Numbered from the stretch's first letter, positions 1 to 7,640 are shown. The stretch: 15,785 nt of DNA from Planctomycetota bacterium (GCA_023397045.1 JAEWUR010000471.1:1-15785); one strand, 5' to 3'. Translations and numbers: made by a program. The notes: generated from the letters alone by a model not told the origin.

Positions 1-105
1 CTCCAGGACTACCAACTGCTCCAATACGACTTGATGCTTGGACAACGGTACAGCCTGTCCGATTTGCAGGCGGTGTTTGCCTTGATGCAACCCCGACAAC
101 CGTGA
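1..105 (+). CDS. 3' end of an unidentified protein (partial, 34 residues)
   Basis: Frame 1 is open from the window edge to a TGA at 103-105 and encodes 34 residues ending in LMQPRQP. The piece is rich in Leu, Gln and Tyr and looks like a short amphipathic helical C-terminus. GC-rich third positions are consistent with real coding sequence. I do not recognise the family and no function can be assigned. No terminator is visible after the stop; the likely promoter of the next gene begins about 55 bp downstream. Confidence 0.5.
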   Translation, partial: LQDYQLLQYDLMLGQRYSLSDLQAVFALMQPRQP

Positions 106-159
106 CAATCGCTCACGCCGCAGCCAACGCCCGCAGTATCCCCAAACCATAAAAATCAT

Positions 160-188
160 TTGACAGGCGTAGTTTCTCAACCTATTGG
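160..188 (+). promoter_or_regulatory. Putative sigma70-type promoter for the pilin gene
   Basis: A perfect -35 box TTGACA (160-165) is followed after 17 bases by TATTGG (183-188), a 3/6 match to the -10 box. It would give a 5' UTR of roughly 120 nt before the pilin ATG at 317. The rest of 106-316 shows no gene. The weak -10 keeps this tentative. Confidence 0.4.
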
Positions 189-316
189 TTAAGTAACGAG
201 GTTCAGAGCGGCATTATATGTGGATGCCGTACATCTGGCAAACGCCCTGAATCCGAAACAGCGGTTTTCCACTTTACAAGCGCCCGAAGAGGCGCGCAGC
301 ACTTGGGAGAAATCTT

Positions 317-808
317 ATGTGTCGATCGAGAAAAGGCTTTACGTTGGTTGAGTTGGCCGTGGTCATCGTGATCATCGGCGTGTTGGCCGCCTTCGGCGTC
401 CCCCAGTTCCTCAAGTCGGTCGAGCGTTCGAAGGCCGCCGAAGCCTTCAACTACCTGGCAGCCGTCCGCGCCGCCCAGGAACGCTACCTCGCCAAGAACG
501 GTTTCTATTACTCCGGAACCGTTGGCGCCGGCGGTGTGTACAGCGAAAACGAAGATACCGGCGAAACGCTGGACATCAACCAGAACCTGCCGAAGTACTT
601 CGATATCACCGGTGGGATCACCGAGGATCACTCGACGGGTGGTTCGCCCACTTGGAGTTGCACACTGACCCGAAAGGAATCGAGCTACGGCCCCTACACA
701 GTGCACTTCACACAAGCCGGTTATGACGGCAGCACTGCCGAAGGCACGATCGGCGAGTTCCCGGACATCAACCCGATGGGTTCCGATGTCATGTCCTCCG
801 GCGGGTGA
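317..808 (+). CDS. Type IV pilin/type II secretion major pseudopilin-like prepilin (PilE/GspG type)
   Basis: The 163-residue protein begins with a short basic leader (MCRSRKG) followed by FTLVELAVVIVIIGVLAAF, the classic class III signal sequence. Prepilin peptidase would cut after Gly7, leaving a mature N-terminal Phe8 with the conserved Glu at +5. The hydrophobic helix continues into an amphipathic stretch with AAVRAAQERYLAKNGFY, like PilE/PilA and GspG proteins, and then a roughly 100-residue globular domain. A good ribosome site (GGGAGA, 305-310) lies 6 nt before the ATG. The gene has its own candidate promoter and strong terminator, so it can be expressed at a higher level than the downstream machine genes, as expected for the major subunit. 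The single mature Cys argues against a C-terminal disulfide loop. PilA-like versus GspG-like cannot be settled here. Confidence 0.9.
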   Translation: MCRSRKGFTLVELAVVIVIIGVLAAFGVPQFLKSVERSKAAEAFNYLAAVRAAQERYLAKNGFYYSGTVGAGGVYSENEDTGETLDINQNLPKYFDITGGITEDHSTGGSPTWSCTLTRKESSYGPYTVHFTQAGYDGSTAEGTIGEFPDINPMGSDVMSSGG

Positions 809-823
809 TGACGGCCACGCCTG

Positions 824-870
824 GCGCCTCGCACGTCTGAGCTCAGTCGATCGACCGCCAGACGAGGCGC
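824..870 (+). other. Long imperfect stem in the pilin 3' UTR
   Basis: GCGCCT (824-829) and CGTCTG (834-839) pair with CAGACG (859-864) and AGGCGC (865-870), leaving a 4-nt bulge (830-833) and a loop of about 19 nt. It sits between the pilin stop codon and the terminator, so it would be part of the pilin mRNA tail. It may protect the transcript from 3' decay; that role is inferred. Confidence 0.4.
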
Positions 871-887
871 TGATTGAAGCGGCTTAT

Positions 888-925
888 AAGAGCGGGCGGC
901 CGATTTTTTGGCCGCCCGCTTTTTT
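888..925 (+). terminator. Strong intrinsic terminator after the pilin gene
   Basis: AGCGGGCGGCC (891-901) pairs perfectly with GGCCGCCCGCT (910-920) around an 8-nt loop. A run of T follows (920-925), with A residues on the 5' side. This 11-bp GC-rich stem plus T-tract is a textbook Rho-independent terminator. It separates the pilin transcript from the assembly operon. Confidence 0.9.
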
Positions 926-988
926 CATCCCAATTCGACGGTTGCTCCAATCCCTCGCTCCCCGGATGCCGGGCCGCGCGACGATCCT

Positions 989-2500
989 ATGAAAACCCTG
1001 CTCAGCAAAATCGCCATCCGTAAAGCCGTTGGAATGTACCTCGGCGAGCATGAGGTCTCGATCTGTCGAGTCGCCTCGACACCGCTGGGCCCCGTCGTCA
1101 CCGCCTCGGCGAGCGAGCCGTACACGATGGAAACCCTGGGAGAGGTCATCGAGCGACTCCTAACCCCCTATATCGGCCCAAAAAAACGCCCCGTCGTCGC
1201 AATCGGACTGCCCAACTCCCGCGTTCTCTTCAGCACGCGGCTTGTTGGCACCGCCGGCGTTTCGACCGCCGAGTCGCTGCTCCAAAAATCGCTGCTCTCG
1301 ACCAACATCTCGATCGACGACCTCACCGTCGAGATGATTCGCGGCGCCGTCAGCAAAATGCCCGTTGCACACCTGGCCGCATGCCGAACGAAATTCATGG
1401 CCAACGTGGTGTCGCTCCTCGGCAAGATCAACGTGAGGCCCTTTCGCACCGAACCGGCAACATGCGCCCTGCTGCGATTGGCCGAGACAAAGTATCGGTC
1501 GCCGCGCCGCTCGAAAACCGCCATGCACATCTTCCTCGGAACGAACCAAGGTCTGGCGGCCCTCGTTTCCGGAGGCCTGCCGCTAACCTGGAAAACGTTT
1601 TCCATGACCACCGGCATGGAAGGTTTCGCGGTCCTGTCCATCGTCCGCGGCCTGACGACGCAGCAAAACCACTTCGGCATCGAAGCCAATCTGGATTACG
1701 TCATCATCCACGGCCGGCCTGAACTCCACCAACAACTCCAACAGGAACAACTCCCCTCCGAAATCGGCACCAGGGTCCTCTGGAACGACGGACCGGCCCT
1801 CACCGGCGAATCCTTCGCCCAAGGTCTCGCGCTCGGATGCCTTTCCGGTGAAATCAAGGCGTTCGACCTGTCGCGACACCTGAAGGCGCGCGCCCCGATC
1901 AAGGAAATCTTCCCCTGGGGTGAACTCGGCATCGCCGCCGCACTCGTCGGAGTCATGGCAGGCATCCTCGGCTCCCACGCCATGAAGTTGGATCGGTCCT
2001 ATCTCGCGATGAAAGCGACCAACAGCCAACATGTTTGCTTGGCCTCGGTGACGGAACCCAAGGCCTTGGAAAAAGACCTCAAAGAGCTGACCGAGAAAGC
2101 CGACGCCATGCGCGGCTTTCTGACAAAGCAAATTCGCTGGACGACCTACACCTCCGACATCGCCAAGCGACTGCCGCCGGAAGCGCAACTCGCGATGTTC
2201 TACGGCAAAAATACAACCGTCGGCAAAAAAACAAAGGGCGGCGCCGTCGCCTTCGAGTTGCGTGGAAGCGCGCCCCTGTCGCAAGACGGAACCGTCCGCC
2301 CAGACGTCGATCAGTTTCTTACAAGCCTGCCCAACGACAAACTCTGGCAACGCGACTTCTCTCCCATAAGCACGAACATCAAGCTGCCATTGGCCGGCAA
2401 AGACATGCGCAATGAAGTCGATTTCACCATCAAAGCCGTCGCCAAATCGAAGGACGCCGATAAGCCCGCCAAGACCGTCAAAAAATCGAAAAAGAAGTAA
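989..2500 (+). CDS. PilM-PilN fusion/GspL-like inner-membrane platform protein
   Basis: The 503-residue protein has a large cytoplasmic N-terminal half in the style of the actin-like PilM/GspL domain, a single hydrophobic segment at about residues 310-331 (GIAAALVGVMAGILG), and a periplasmic C-terminal part resembling PilN (predicted coiled region, then a small alpha/beta domain). The C-terminus is very Lys-rich. In GspL and PilM-PilN this subunit links the ATPase ring to the periplasmic platform. The N-terminal motif reads VGMYLGEHEV (14-23) where ATP-binding PilM has VGIDIGSSSV, so phosphate-1 residues look lost, as in GspL. A longer in-frame ORF starts at 908, but that ATG lies inside the terminator stem, so I chose the ATG at 989. 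PilO/GspM-like and PilP/GspC-like genes follow closely, which supports the assignment. Confidence 0.75.
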   Translation: MKTLLSKIAIRKAVGMYLGEHEVSICRVASTPLGPVVTASASEPYTMETLGEVIERLLTPYIGPKKRPVVAIGLPNSRVLFSTRLVGTAGVSTAESLLQKSLLSTNISIDDLTVEMIRGAVSKMPVAHLAACRTKFMANVVSLLGKINVRPFRTEPATCALLRLAETKYRSPRRSKTAMHIFLGTNQGLAALVSGGLPLTWKTFSMTTGMEGFAVLSIVRGLTTQQNHFGIEANLDYVIIHGRPELHQQLQQEQLPSEIGTRVLWNDGPALTGESFAQGLALGCLSGEIKAFDLSRHLKARAPIKEIFPWGELGIAAALVGVMAGILGSHAMKLDRSYLAMKATNSQHVCLASVTEPKALEKDLKELTEKADAMRGFLTKQIRWTTYTSDIAKRLPPEAQLAMFYGKNTTVGKKTKGGAVAFELRGSAPLSQDGTVRPDVDQFLTSLPNDKLWQRDFSPISTNIKLPLAGKDMRNEVDFTIKAVAKSKDADKPAKTVKKSKKK

Positions 2501-2512
2501 AAGGTTGTCAAA

Positions 2513-3088
2513 ATGGCCGCACCCAATGCCGAAGAACGCCGCACCGATCTGAAAACGCAGTTGAACGACTGGTTTCACGATCCGCTCAAACTGCGGGTTA
2601 CCGTGATCGGCATCGTGATCGCTGCGGCCTTCTTCGGCGTCTACGCGCCGTTGGCCGAGAAAATCGCCAAAACAACCAAAATGCTGAAAAACGAACGCAA
2701 GCTCGGGGAGTTGGCCACCCAGATCGAACAGATGCAAAAACAGTGCGACAGCTTCAAAAACCGACTGCCCCAACAGGCCGACACGAAAGAATGGATGCAG
2801 TATGTCCTCGACGGCGTCCGCGGTCTCCCCTTGAAACTCACGAAACTCGATTGCACCCCGGCAGCCAAGATCGGCCCCTACCAGGCCGTCACCCTGCAAA
2901 TCGTCGTCGAGGGTTCCTATTACGACCTGGACCAGTTTCTCCGCTGGCTCGAAACCGACCAACGGCTCTTTCGTACCGATCAAATCTCGATCAATCTGCT
3001 GAGATCCAAGAAGAAAACCAGTTCCGACGTCGAAACCAACAAGGACGACATGGTCATGCTGCTGACCGTCGTCGGAATGGCAGGATGA
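2513..3088 (+). CDS. PilO/GspM-like inner-membrane platform protein
   Basis: The 191-residue protein has a short cytoplasmic N-terminus, one transmembrane helix at about residues 25-45 (VTVIGIVIAAAFFGVYAPL), a Lys/Glu/Gln-rich coiled coil (about 45-85), and a small C-terminal alpha/beta domain containing YYDLDQFLRWLETDQRLFR. The order helix, coiled coil, ferredoxin-like domain and the phrase YxxLxxFLxxLE are typical of PilO/GspM. It would pair with the upstream PilMN/GspL-like protein in the periplasm. It starts 12 nt after the upstream stop and ends 1 nt before the next ATG, so it is part of a tight operon. Family assignment rests on architecture and order; sequence identity in this family is always low. 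Confidence 0.75.
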   Translation: MAAPNAEERRTDLKTQLNDWFHDPLKLRVTVIGIVIAAAFFGVYAPLAEKIAKTTKMLKNERKLGELATQIEQMQKQCDSFKNRLPQQADTKEWMQYVLDGVRGLPLKLTKLDCTPAAKIGPYQAVTLQIVVEGSYYDLDQFLRWLETDQRLFRTDQISINLLRSKKKTSSDVETNKDDMVMLLTVVGMAG

Positions 3089-3089
3089 C

Positions 3090-3758
3090 ATGGCTATCTC
3101 CGCCAACAAAGTCGCGCCGTCGCTCGCCGTTCTAGCCTTCGTGGGCTATTGCGTCTGGCCAAGCGTCTCCGAAATGATCGTTCCGCCCGAACCCCCAAAA
3201 CCGCCCGAGAAGATCGAGGACATCCCCATCGCGCTCTTCCAACCCACCTTGCCCGATCCGCCCACCCGAAATCCCTGGGGCGGAAAAGACGCCGCCACGC
3301 TCATGCGTTTGCGCAAAGAGGCGGAACTCGCCGAACAAAAGGAAAAAGAAAGCCAGACCAACGTCGATGCCGATCCGTCGCTCCAAACCGCCACCCTACC
3401 CGCCCTCTCGCCCGAGGAACTGCTGAAAAGTCTGACGTTGGGCGCAACCTGCATCGGCGGAAACCAACGCTACGCAATCATCAACGACCATCTGTACGGA
3501 TTGCATGAATTGCTCCGAATAACCACTCCCAATACCCCTCCCGCCGAAATCGTCGAAGTGCGCCCCCATGAGGTACTCTTGGAGTATCAGGGAGAAATAC
3601 TGGAACTGCAATATTCGAGTACGGCCGCGCCAAGTCCCGATGCGGACGACGTGAACGCCGTCACCGCCTCGCCCGAAGGCATCGAAACATCCACCGAACA
3701 AACGCCCCCCGCATCAACCGACGCAACGGCCCAAACACCGCCGGCCGCCGAGAATTGA
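3090..3758 (+). CDS. PilP/GspC-like periplasmic linker protein
   Basis: The 222-residue protein has an N-terminal membrane anchor (about residues 10-24), a Pro-rich segment (PPEPPKPPEKIEDIP) ending in RNPWGG, a Lys/Glu helix, and a compact beta domain at about residues 120-175 (IGGNQRYAIINDHLY followed by a strand pattern ending YQGEILELQY). The last 45 residues are a low-complexity Ala/Thr/Pro/Glu tail. Anchor, proline linker and small beta domain match PilP and the homology region of GspC, which connect the platform to the secretin; the phrase 'exists, is encoded, is needed' (NDHLYGLHELL) resembles the GspC/PilP strand-turn-strand. A ribosome site (GGCAGGA) overlaps the end of the upstream gene. 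The unusual part is the long acidic tail. Its secretin partner is not in the window. Confidence 0.65.
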   Translation: MAISANKVAPSLAVLAFVGYCVWPSVSEMIVPPEPPKPPEKIEDIPIALFQPTLPDPPTRNPWGGKDAATLMRLRKEAELAEQKEKESQTNVDADPSLQTATLPALSPEELLKSLTLGATCIGGNQRYAIINDHLYGLHELLRITTPNTPPAEIVEVRPHEVLLEYQGEILELQYSSTAAPSPDADDVNAVTASPEGIETSTEQTPPASTDATAQTPPAAEN

Positions 3759-3762
3759 TCCC

Positions 3763-5493
3763 ATGTCCACCACTGCGGAATTCACGAGCCTGCAACCGCT
3801 GCTGATCAAGCTCCTGCTTGAGAAGGAGATCCTCACGCTCGAGCAGGTCGAGAGCATCAACCAGGCCCGGGCGAAAGATCACAGCACCCTGGAGAGCATC
3901 CTCGTCAAAAAAGGCCTCGTGATGGACCAACACATCGCCGAGGTCTACGCCGACTACCTGATGGTCTCGCTCTACGACATGGTTCCGACCGACATCGACC
4001 CGAAGTTGGCCGGCATGCTCCCCGAAAAACTCTGCCGCGAACACCTCATGGTGCCGGTCGAGTTGAACGCCGACATGCTCGACGTGGCGTTTGCCGCCTA
4101 CGAAGACATGCTGATGGTCGATGAATTGCAGTTGCTCACCGGCCTGAACATCCGCCCGATGATCGCCCCGCTGTCGGTCGTCGAAAAGACGCTCGAATTG
4201 CTCTTCCACGGCACCCGCACCAAATTCATCGGAAATCTCGATAGCTTCCTGGAAGAGGAAGAGGAAGAAATCGAGGAAGAGGAAGAACAGAACGAAGAGA
4301 TCCTCGAACTGGACCAGCCGCCGCCGCCCGGACCCGAAGGAAGAATCGTCCGCATGGCCAACCAGATCCTCGAACAGGCGTTGCGCGCCGGAGCGAGCGA
4401 TATCCACATCGAACCGTTCGAAGACTCCTGCGCCGTCCGTCTGCGCGTCGACGGCGTCTTGCGAGAACTGGTCCCCCCGCCGCGCTCGCAGTTCGTTTCA
4501 CTCGTTTCCCGCTACAAAATTCTCGCCAAGATGGACATCGCCGAGAAGCGTATCCCGCAAGACGGCGCCATCGCGCTGCGCAGCGGCGAAAAACGCATCG
4601 ACTTGCGCGTCAACACCGTGCCGACCGTCTACGGCGAAAAGATGGTCATGCGTATCCTCGACAAAGGCGCCATCCCGATCGAATTGACCGGCCTCGGCTT
4701 CGACGAGCGACAATCGAAAGACCTCGTCGAATCGATTCAGATGCCCCACGGACTGATGCTCGTGACGGGTCCGACCGGAAGCGGAAAAAGCACGACCCTC
4801 TATGCCTGCTTGAACAAACTGAACGAGCCCGACACCAATATCTGCACCGTCGAAGACCCGGTCGAATACAAATTCCGAGGCATCAACCAGGTTCAGGTGA
4901 AATCGCAGGTCGGCCTGACGTTCTCCAGCGCCTTGCGCGCCTTCTTGCGTCAAGACCCCGACGTCATCATGGTCGGTGAAGTCCGCGACCAGGAAACCGC
5001 CCAGATCTGTCTCCGTGCCGCGCTGACAGGCCACTTCGTGCTCTCGACGATCCACACCAACGACTCCCTCTCGGCCGTCAACCGCTTGACCGACATGGGA
5101 ATCGAACCATTCTTGTTGGCCTCCACGCTTCGCGTCCTCGAAGCCCAACGACTCATTCGCCGACTGTGCAAACACTGCCGCGAACCCTTCGATTGCGACG
5201 CCGAAACCGCCAAACGATACGGTATCGAAAAAGGACGGACGCTCTATCGCCCGAAGGGGTGTGACGAATGCCGCGGTAGCGGGTACAAAGGCCGAGTCGG
5301 CGTGTTCGAAGTCGTTCGAATCACGCCGCGAATGGCCAGCTTGATCCAAACACGCACCGCGCTGCCCGAAATGCGAACCGCGGCCCGCGAAGAAGGAATG
5401 AAATTGCTGCTCGATAGCGGAATGGACAAGGTGCGAGAAGGTTTATCCAGCTTAGAGGAAGTTCTTACGGTTGCCATGAGCGGAGAAGACTAA
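3763..5493 (+). CDS. gspE: GspE/PilB-type assembly ATPase
   Basis: This 576-residue protein is the hexameric ATPase that drives pilin or pseudopilin assembly at the cytoplasmic face. Visible motifs are Walker A GPTGSGKST (336-344, Lys342), Walker B DPDVIMVGE (398-406), the Asp-box region RIPQDGAI, the His-box phrase TGHFVLSTIHTND, and a zinc site with two CxxC pairs (C469/C472 and C500/C503). Residues 1-130 look like the GspE N-terminal (MshEN-like) domain, but the RLG signature expected for cyclic-di-GMP binding is not seen. A strongly acidic linker (164-179, almost all Glu) followed by a Pro run joins it to the catalytic core. The CxxC pairs place it with the GspE/PilB group and not with PilT. 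It follows the PilP-like gene by 4 nt. The stop codon lies at the edge of a MITE-like insertion. Confidence 0.95.
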   Translation: MSTTAEFTSLQPLLIKLLLEKEILTLEQVESINQARAKDHSTLESILVKKGLVMDQHIAEVYADYLMVSLYDMVPTDIDPKLAGMLPEKLCREHLMVPVELNADMLDVAFAAYEDMLMVDELQLLTGLNIRPMIAPLSVVEKTLELLFHGTRTKFIGNLDSFLEEEEEEIEEEEEQNEEILELDQPPPPGPEGRIVRMANQILEQALRAGASDIHIEPFEDSCAVRLRVDGVLRELVPPPRSQFVSLVSRYKILAKMDIAEKRIPQDGAIALRSGEKRIDLRVNTVPTVYGEKMVMRILDKGAIPIELTGLGFDERQSKDLVESIQMPHGLMLVTGPTGSGKSTTLYACLNKLNEPDTNICTVEDPVEYKFRGINQVQVKSQVGLTFSSALRAFLRQDPDVIMVGEVRDQETAQICLRAALTGHFVLSTIHTNDSLSAVNRLTDMGIEPFLLASTLRVLEAQRLIRRLCKHCREPFDCDAETAKRYGIEKGRTLYRPKGCDECRGSGYKGRVGVFEVVRITPRMASLIQTRTALPEMRTAAREEGMKLLLDSGMDKVREGLSSLEEVLTVAMSGED

Positions 5494-5632
5494 TGCTTTG
5501 TCAATCATGGGCTGATGAATTCGGGTGCCATGCCCACGCTTGTCGTGGGCATGATAACTTGCGGAAAAAACGCCACATGCCCACGACCAGCGTGGGCATG
5601 GCACCCATCACGGCACGGCTGACAAAGCACTA
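5491..5632. mobile_element. MITE-like element with nested inverted repeats, inserted at TA in the gspE stop codon
   Basis: The ends are TAATGCTTTGTCA (5491-5503) and its near inverse TGACAAAGCACTA (5620-5632), 12 of 13 paired. TA at each end looks like a TA target duplication, as made by IS630/Tc1-mariner-type transposases. Inside are two 30-bp arms (5524-5553 and 5576-5605) that are inverse to each other with one mismatch. Each arm is itself a hairpin: CATGCCCACG, 5-nt loop, CGTGGGCATG. No ORF is present, so it would be non-autonomous. Removing the element and one TA leaves gspE ending in TAA at the same codon. Confidence 0.75.
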
Positions 5633-5670
5633 AATGACATAGTTGTCTTTACGCGAACGGCTCGGCCTAC

Positions 5671-5688
5671 CGACGTCGGCCGACGTCG
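5671..5688. promoter_or_regulatory. Perfect 18-bp palindrome upstream of the PilZ gene
   Basis: CGACGTCGGCCGACGTCG is fully self-complementary and contains CGACGTCG twice. It ends 23 bp before the PilZ ATG. It could be an operator or a 5' UTR hairpin; nothing else in the sequence decides between these. Confidence 0.35.
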
Positions 5689-5711
5689 TTCCCTAAGGAA
5701 AGGGGCATAGG

Positions 5712-6044
5712 ATGATCGAAAAACGTCGTTATGAACGTGTGGCGTGGTTCTGCCCGGTGAAATTGCGAGTGTTGCCCGACGGACCCGAGCTCCCGGCCAA
5801 TACGTTCGACATCAGCATCGGCGGTGTCGGAGTCACCACCAACATGATGCTCGAAAGAGGAAAAACCGTGGCCGTCCAGTTCCAACTTCCCAACGGGACG
5901 GGCGGAACCATCAACGAAGACATTATGGGAAGAGTCGCCTACTCTCGCGCGGACGAGGACGGCGACCGCATCGGTATCGAATTCTTCGAGACCGTTCGTG
6001 ATTCCGCACAGCCGGCCTTGGCGAAAAAACTGAACAACCTGTGA
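5712..6044 (+). CDS. PilZ-domain protein, putative cyclic-di-GMP receptor
   Basis: The 110-residue protein is essentially one PilZ domain. Both cyclic-di-GMP signatures are intact: RxxxR as R5-R9 (KRRYERV) and DxSxxG as D33/S35/G38 (DISIGGVGV). A beta-barrel strand pattern follows, ending GIEFFE. PilZ proteins bind cyclic-di-GMP and change the activity of partner proteins, often in motility or secretion. The gene lies between the extension ATPase and the platform protein GspF, 28 nt upstream of the latter, which suggests that it controls this machine. A strong purine-rich ribosome site (AAGGAAAGGGG, 5695-5705) lies 6 nt before the ATG. The MITE-like element just upstream may have uncoupled it from gspE transcription. 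Confidence 0.88.
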   Translation: MIEKRRYERVAWFCPVKLRVLPDGPELPANTFDISIGGVGVTTNMMLERGKTVAVQFQLPNGTGGTINEDIMGRVAYSRADEDGDRIGIEFFETVRDSAQPALAKKLNNL

Positions 6045-6072
6045 GCAACCGGGGCGAGGGAGTCCATGACCT

Positions 6073-7167
6073 ATGGCGTTTGAGGACTATTTTATCGCGC
6101 ACGCGCGCGTGTCGAGCAAGCCCCACAAGGGCATCACCCTGGAGGACAAAATGATGTTCTTCCAGCAGCTCGGCACCCTCGTCGCCTCCGGCACGCCCCT
6201 GTTGCAGGCCGTCGAAATCTGCGCCGAACAATGCCAAAGCATCAAACTCCAAAACGTCTTGAACCAAATCGCCACCCGGGTCGCCTCCGGTAGTTCGGTC
6301 TATGCCGCGGCCTCCAACTTCACCGACGTCTTCGACCATTACTGGATCGAAGTCATCCGCACCGGCGAAGTCACCGGCCAAATGTCCACCGTCTTGGCCG
6401 AATTGAACAAACAAATTCACGCCTCGCGCGAAACCTCCCGCAAAGTCAGCGGCGCGCTGATGTATCCGATCATCTTGATCTGCGTCTCCGTCGGCTGCAT
6501 CACGTCCATGCTCTGGTTGGTTGTGCCGACGTTCGCCAAAATGTTCGACGACATGGGCGCCGAACTCCCCGCCATCACCCAATACGTCGTCAATGCCTCC
6601 AACTGGATCGCCGCCTACGGCCTCTACGTCCTCGTTGCCGCAATCATCGCCTTCTTCGCCATCCGAAAGTTCAGCCGAACCGAACGCGGCCGACGACTGT
6701 TCCTCGGCTCCGGTATCGGTTTGCCGTTCGTCGGCGATCTGATCGTTCAATCCGCCATGTATCGCTTCGCGTCGAATATCGCCTTGTTGCTCCGAAGCGG
6801 CATCCCCATGATGGAATCGCTGCAAACGCTCGAAGGCGTCTTCCAGAACAATCCGCCCTATCGCGACGCCCTCACGCGCGTCTGCACGCGCGTCGCCGCC
6901 GGACGACCCTTGGCCGCGTCGCTCGAAGAAACCGGCGTCTTCACCTCCATGATCACCAACATGGTCCACGTCGGCGAAGGGTCGGGCCAGTTGGTCACCG
7001 TCATGGAACAGATGGCCCCCTACTACAAAGAACGCATGGAAACCGCCATCACCCGCGTCACAAAACTCCTCGAACCGATCATCATCGCCGGCATGGGCTT
7101 CACCGTCGCCGGACTCATGCTCTCCATCTACATGCCAATGTTCGAAATGTCCGGCAAGGTGAAATAG
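6073..7167 (+). CDS. gspF: GspF/PilC-type inner-membrane platform protein
   Basis: The 364-residue polytopic protein contains two T2SSF domains. The first (about residues 24-148) contains FFQQLGTLVASGTPLLQAV, and the second (about 225-350) contains FASNIALLLRSGIPMMESL and the conserved GEGSGQL. Transmembrane segments are at about 131-155, 178-200 and 333-357. The protein is slightly short of the usual 400 residues because the N-terminal extension is reduced. It is the inner-membrane core that interacts with the ATPase and the pseudopilins. The ATG at 6073 is preferred because the ATG at 6066 leads straight to a stop; GGGAG (6058-6062) lies 10 nt upstream. The gene follows the PilZ gene and precedes a prepilin gene by 20 nt. 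Confidence 0.95.
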   Translation: MAFEDYFIAHARVSSKPHKGITLEDKMMFFQQLGTLVASGTPLLQAVEICAEQCQSIKLQNVLNQIATRVASGSSVYAAASNFTDVFDHYWIEVIRTGEVTGQMSTVLAELNKQIHASRETSRKVSGALMYPIILICVSVGCITSMLWLVVPTFAKMFDDMGAELPAITQYVVNASNWIAAYGLYVLVAAIIAFFAIRKFSRTERGRRLFLGSGIGLPFVGDLIVQSAMYRFASNIALLLRSGIPMMESLQTLEGVFQNNPPYRDALTRVCTRVAAGRPLAASLEETGVFTSMITNMVHVGEGSGQLVTVMEQMAPYYKERMETAITRVTKLLEPIIIAGMGFTVAGLMLSIYMPMFEMSGKVK

Positions 7168-7187
7168 GCCTCCGAAAAAAATCCGCC

Positions 7188-7634
7188 ATGATCGCTCGAC
7201 CATCCAATACGTTTCGACGACGATCCGCCGCATCCGGCGGGTTCACCCTCGTTGAGCTGATGGTCGTGGTGACCGTCATCGGCGTGCTCACCGTCATGGC
7301 GGCCCCTTCCTTCCGAAACGCCCTGCGCCAGTCGCGAGCCGACATCGCCGCCGCAAACCTCCGCGCCATCTGGGCCGCCGAACGACTCTACTGGCTCGAA
7401 TACCACGGCTATACCGACAAATTGCAGTCACAAACGCCCCCAATCGTCGGATTGGTCGACCTCGGACTGCTTGATCCCGATATGTTCGCCGCAGGCAATT
7501 ATACCTATGCCGTCCCATCGCCCACCGACACGACCTTCACCGCAACCGCTACCGGCGACGACGGCAACATCACGCTCACAATCGATGAAACCGGTGCGGT
7601 GGAAGCCGTTGGCATCACGCTCGGGTTCCAATAG
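7188..7634 (+). CDS. Type IV pilin-like/GspH-like prepilin
   Basis: The 148-residue prepilin has an 18-residue basic leader ending in SGG, then FTLVELMVVVTVIGVLTVMAA. Cleavage after Gly18 gives mature Phe with Glu at +5. The helix continues with RADIAAANLRAIWAAERLYWLEYHGY, which resembles PilE and GspG/H helices, followed by a short beta-rich domain of about 85 residues that repeats Thr (DTTFTATATGDDGNITLTID). No mature cysteine is present. The gene starts 20 nt after gspF, so it is part of the same operon. It may be a second pilin-like subunit or a minor pseudopilin. The stop is followed directly by hairpin repeats. Confidence 0.88.
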   Translation: MIARPSNTFRRRSAASGGFTLVELMVVVTVIGVLTVMAAPSFRNALRQSRADIAAANLRAIWAAERLYWLEYHGYTDKLQSQTPPIVGLVDLGLLDPDMFAAGNYTYAVPSPTDTTFTATATGDDGNITLTIDETGAVEAVGITLGFQ

Positions 7635-7640
7635 AAAACA

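Noticed and set aside
908..988. Upstream ATG extension of the PilMN-like gene
   Set aside because: The ATG lies in the loop of the intrinsic terminator, and the added residues have no counterpart in the family.
1583..3109. Long open frame of 508 codons on the minus strand
   Set aside because: It is antisense to two well-supported platform genes, has no family motif, and reflects GC-rich codon bias.
4498..5349. Minus-strand open frame of 283 codons
   Set aside because: It is the antisense shadow of the gspE catalytic domain.
5923..7233. Minus-strand open frame of 436 codons
   Set aside because: It is antisense to gspF; its composition is His/Asp/Gly-rich low-complexity typical of shadows.
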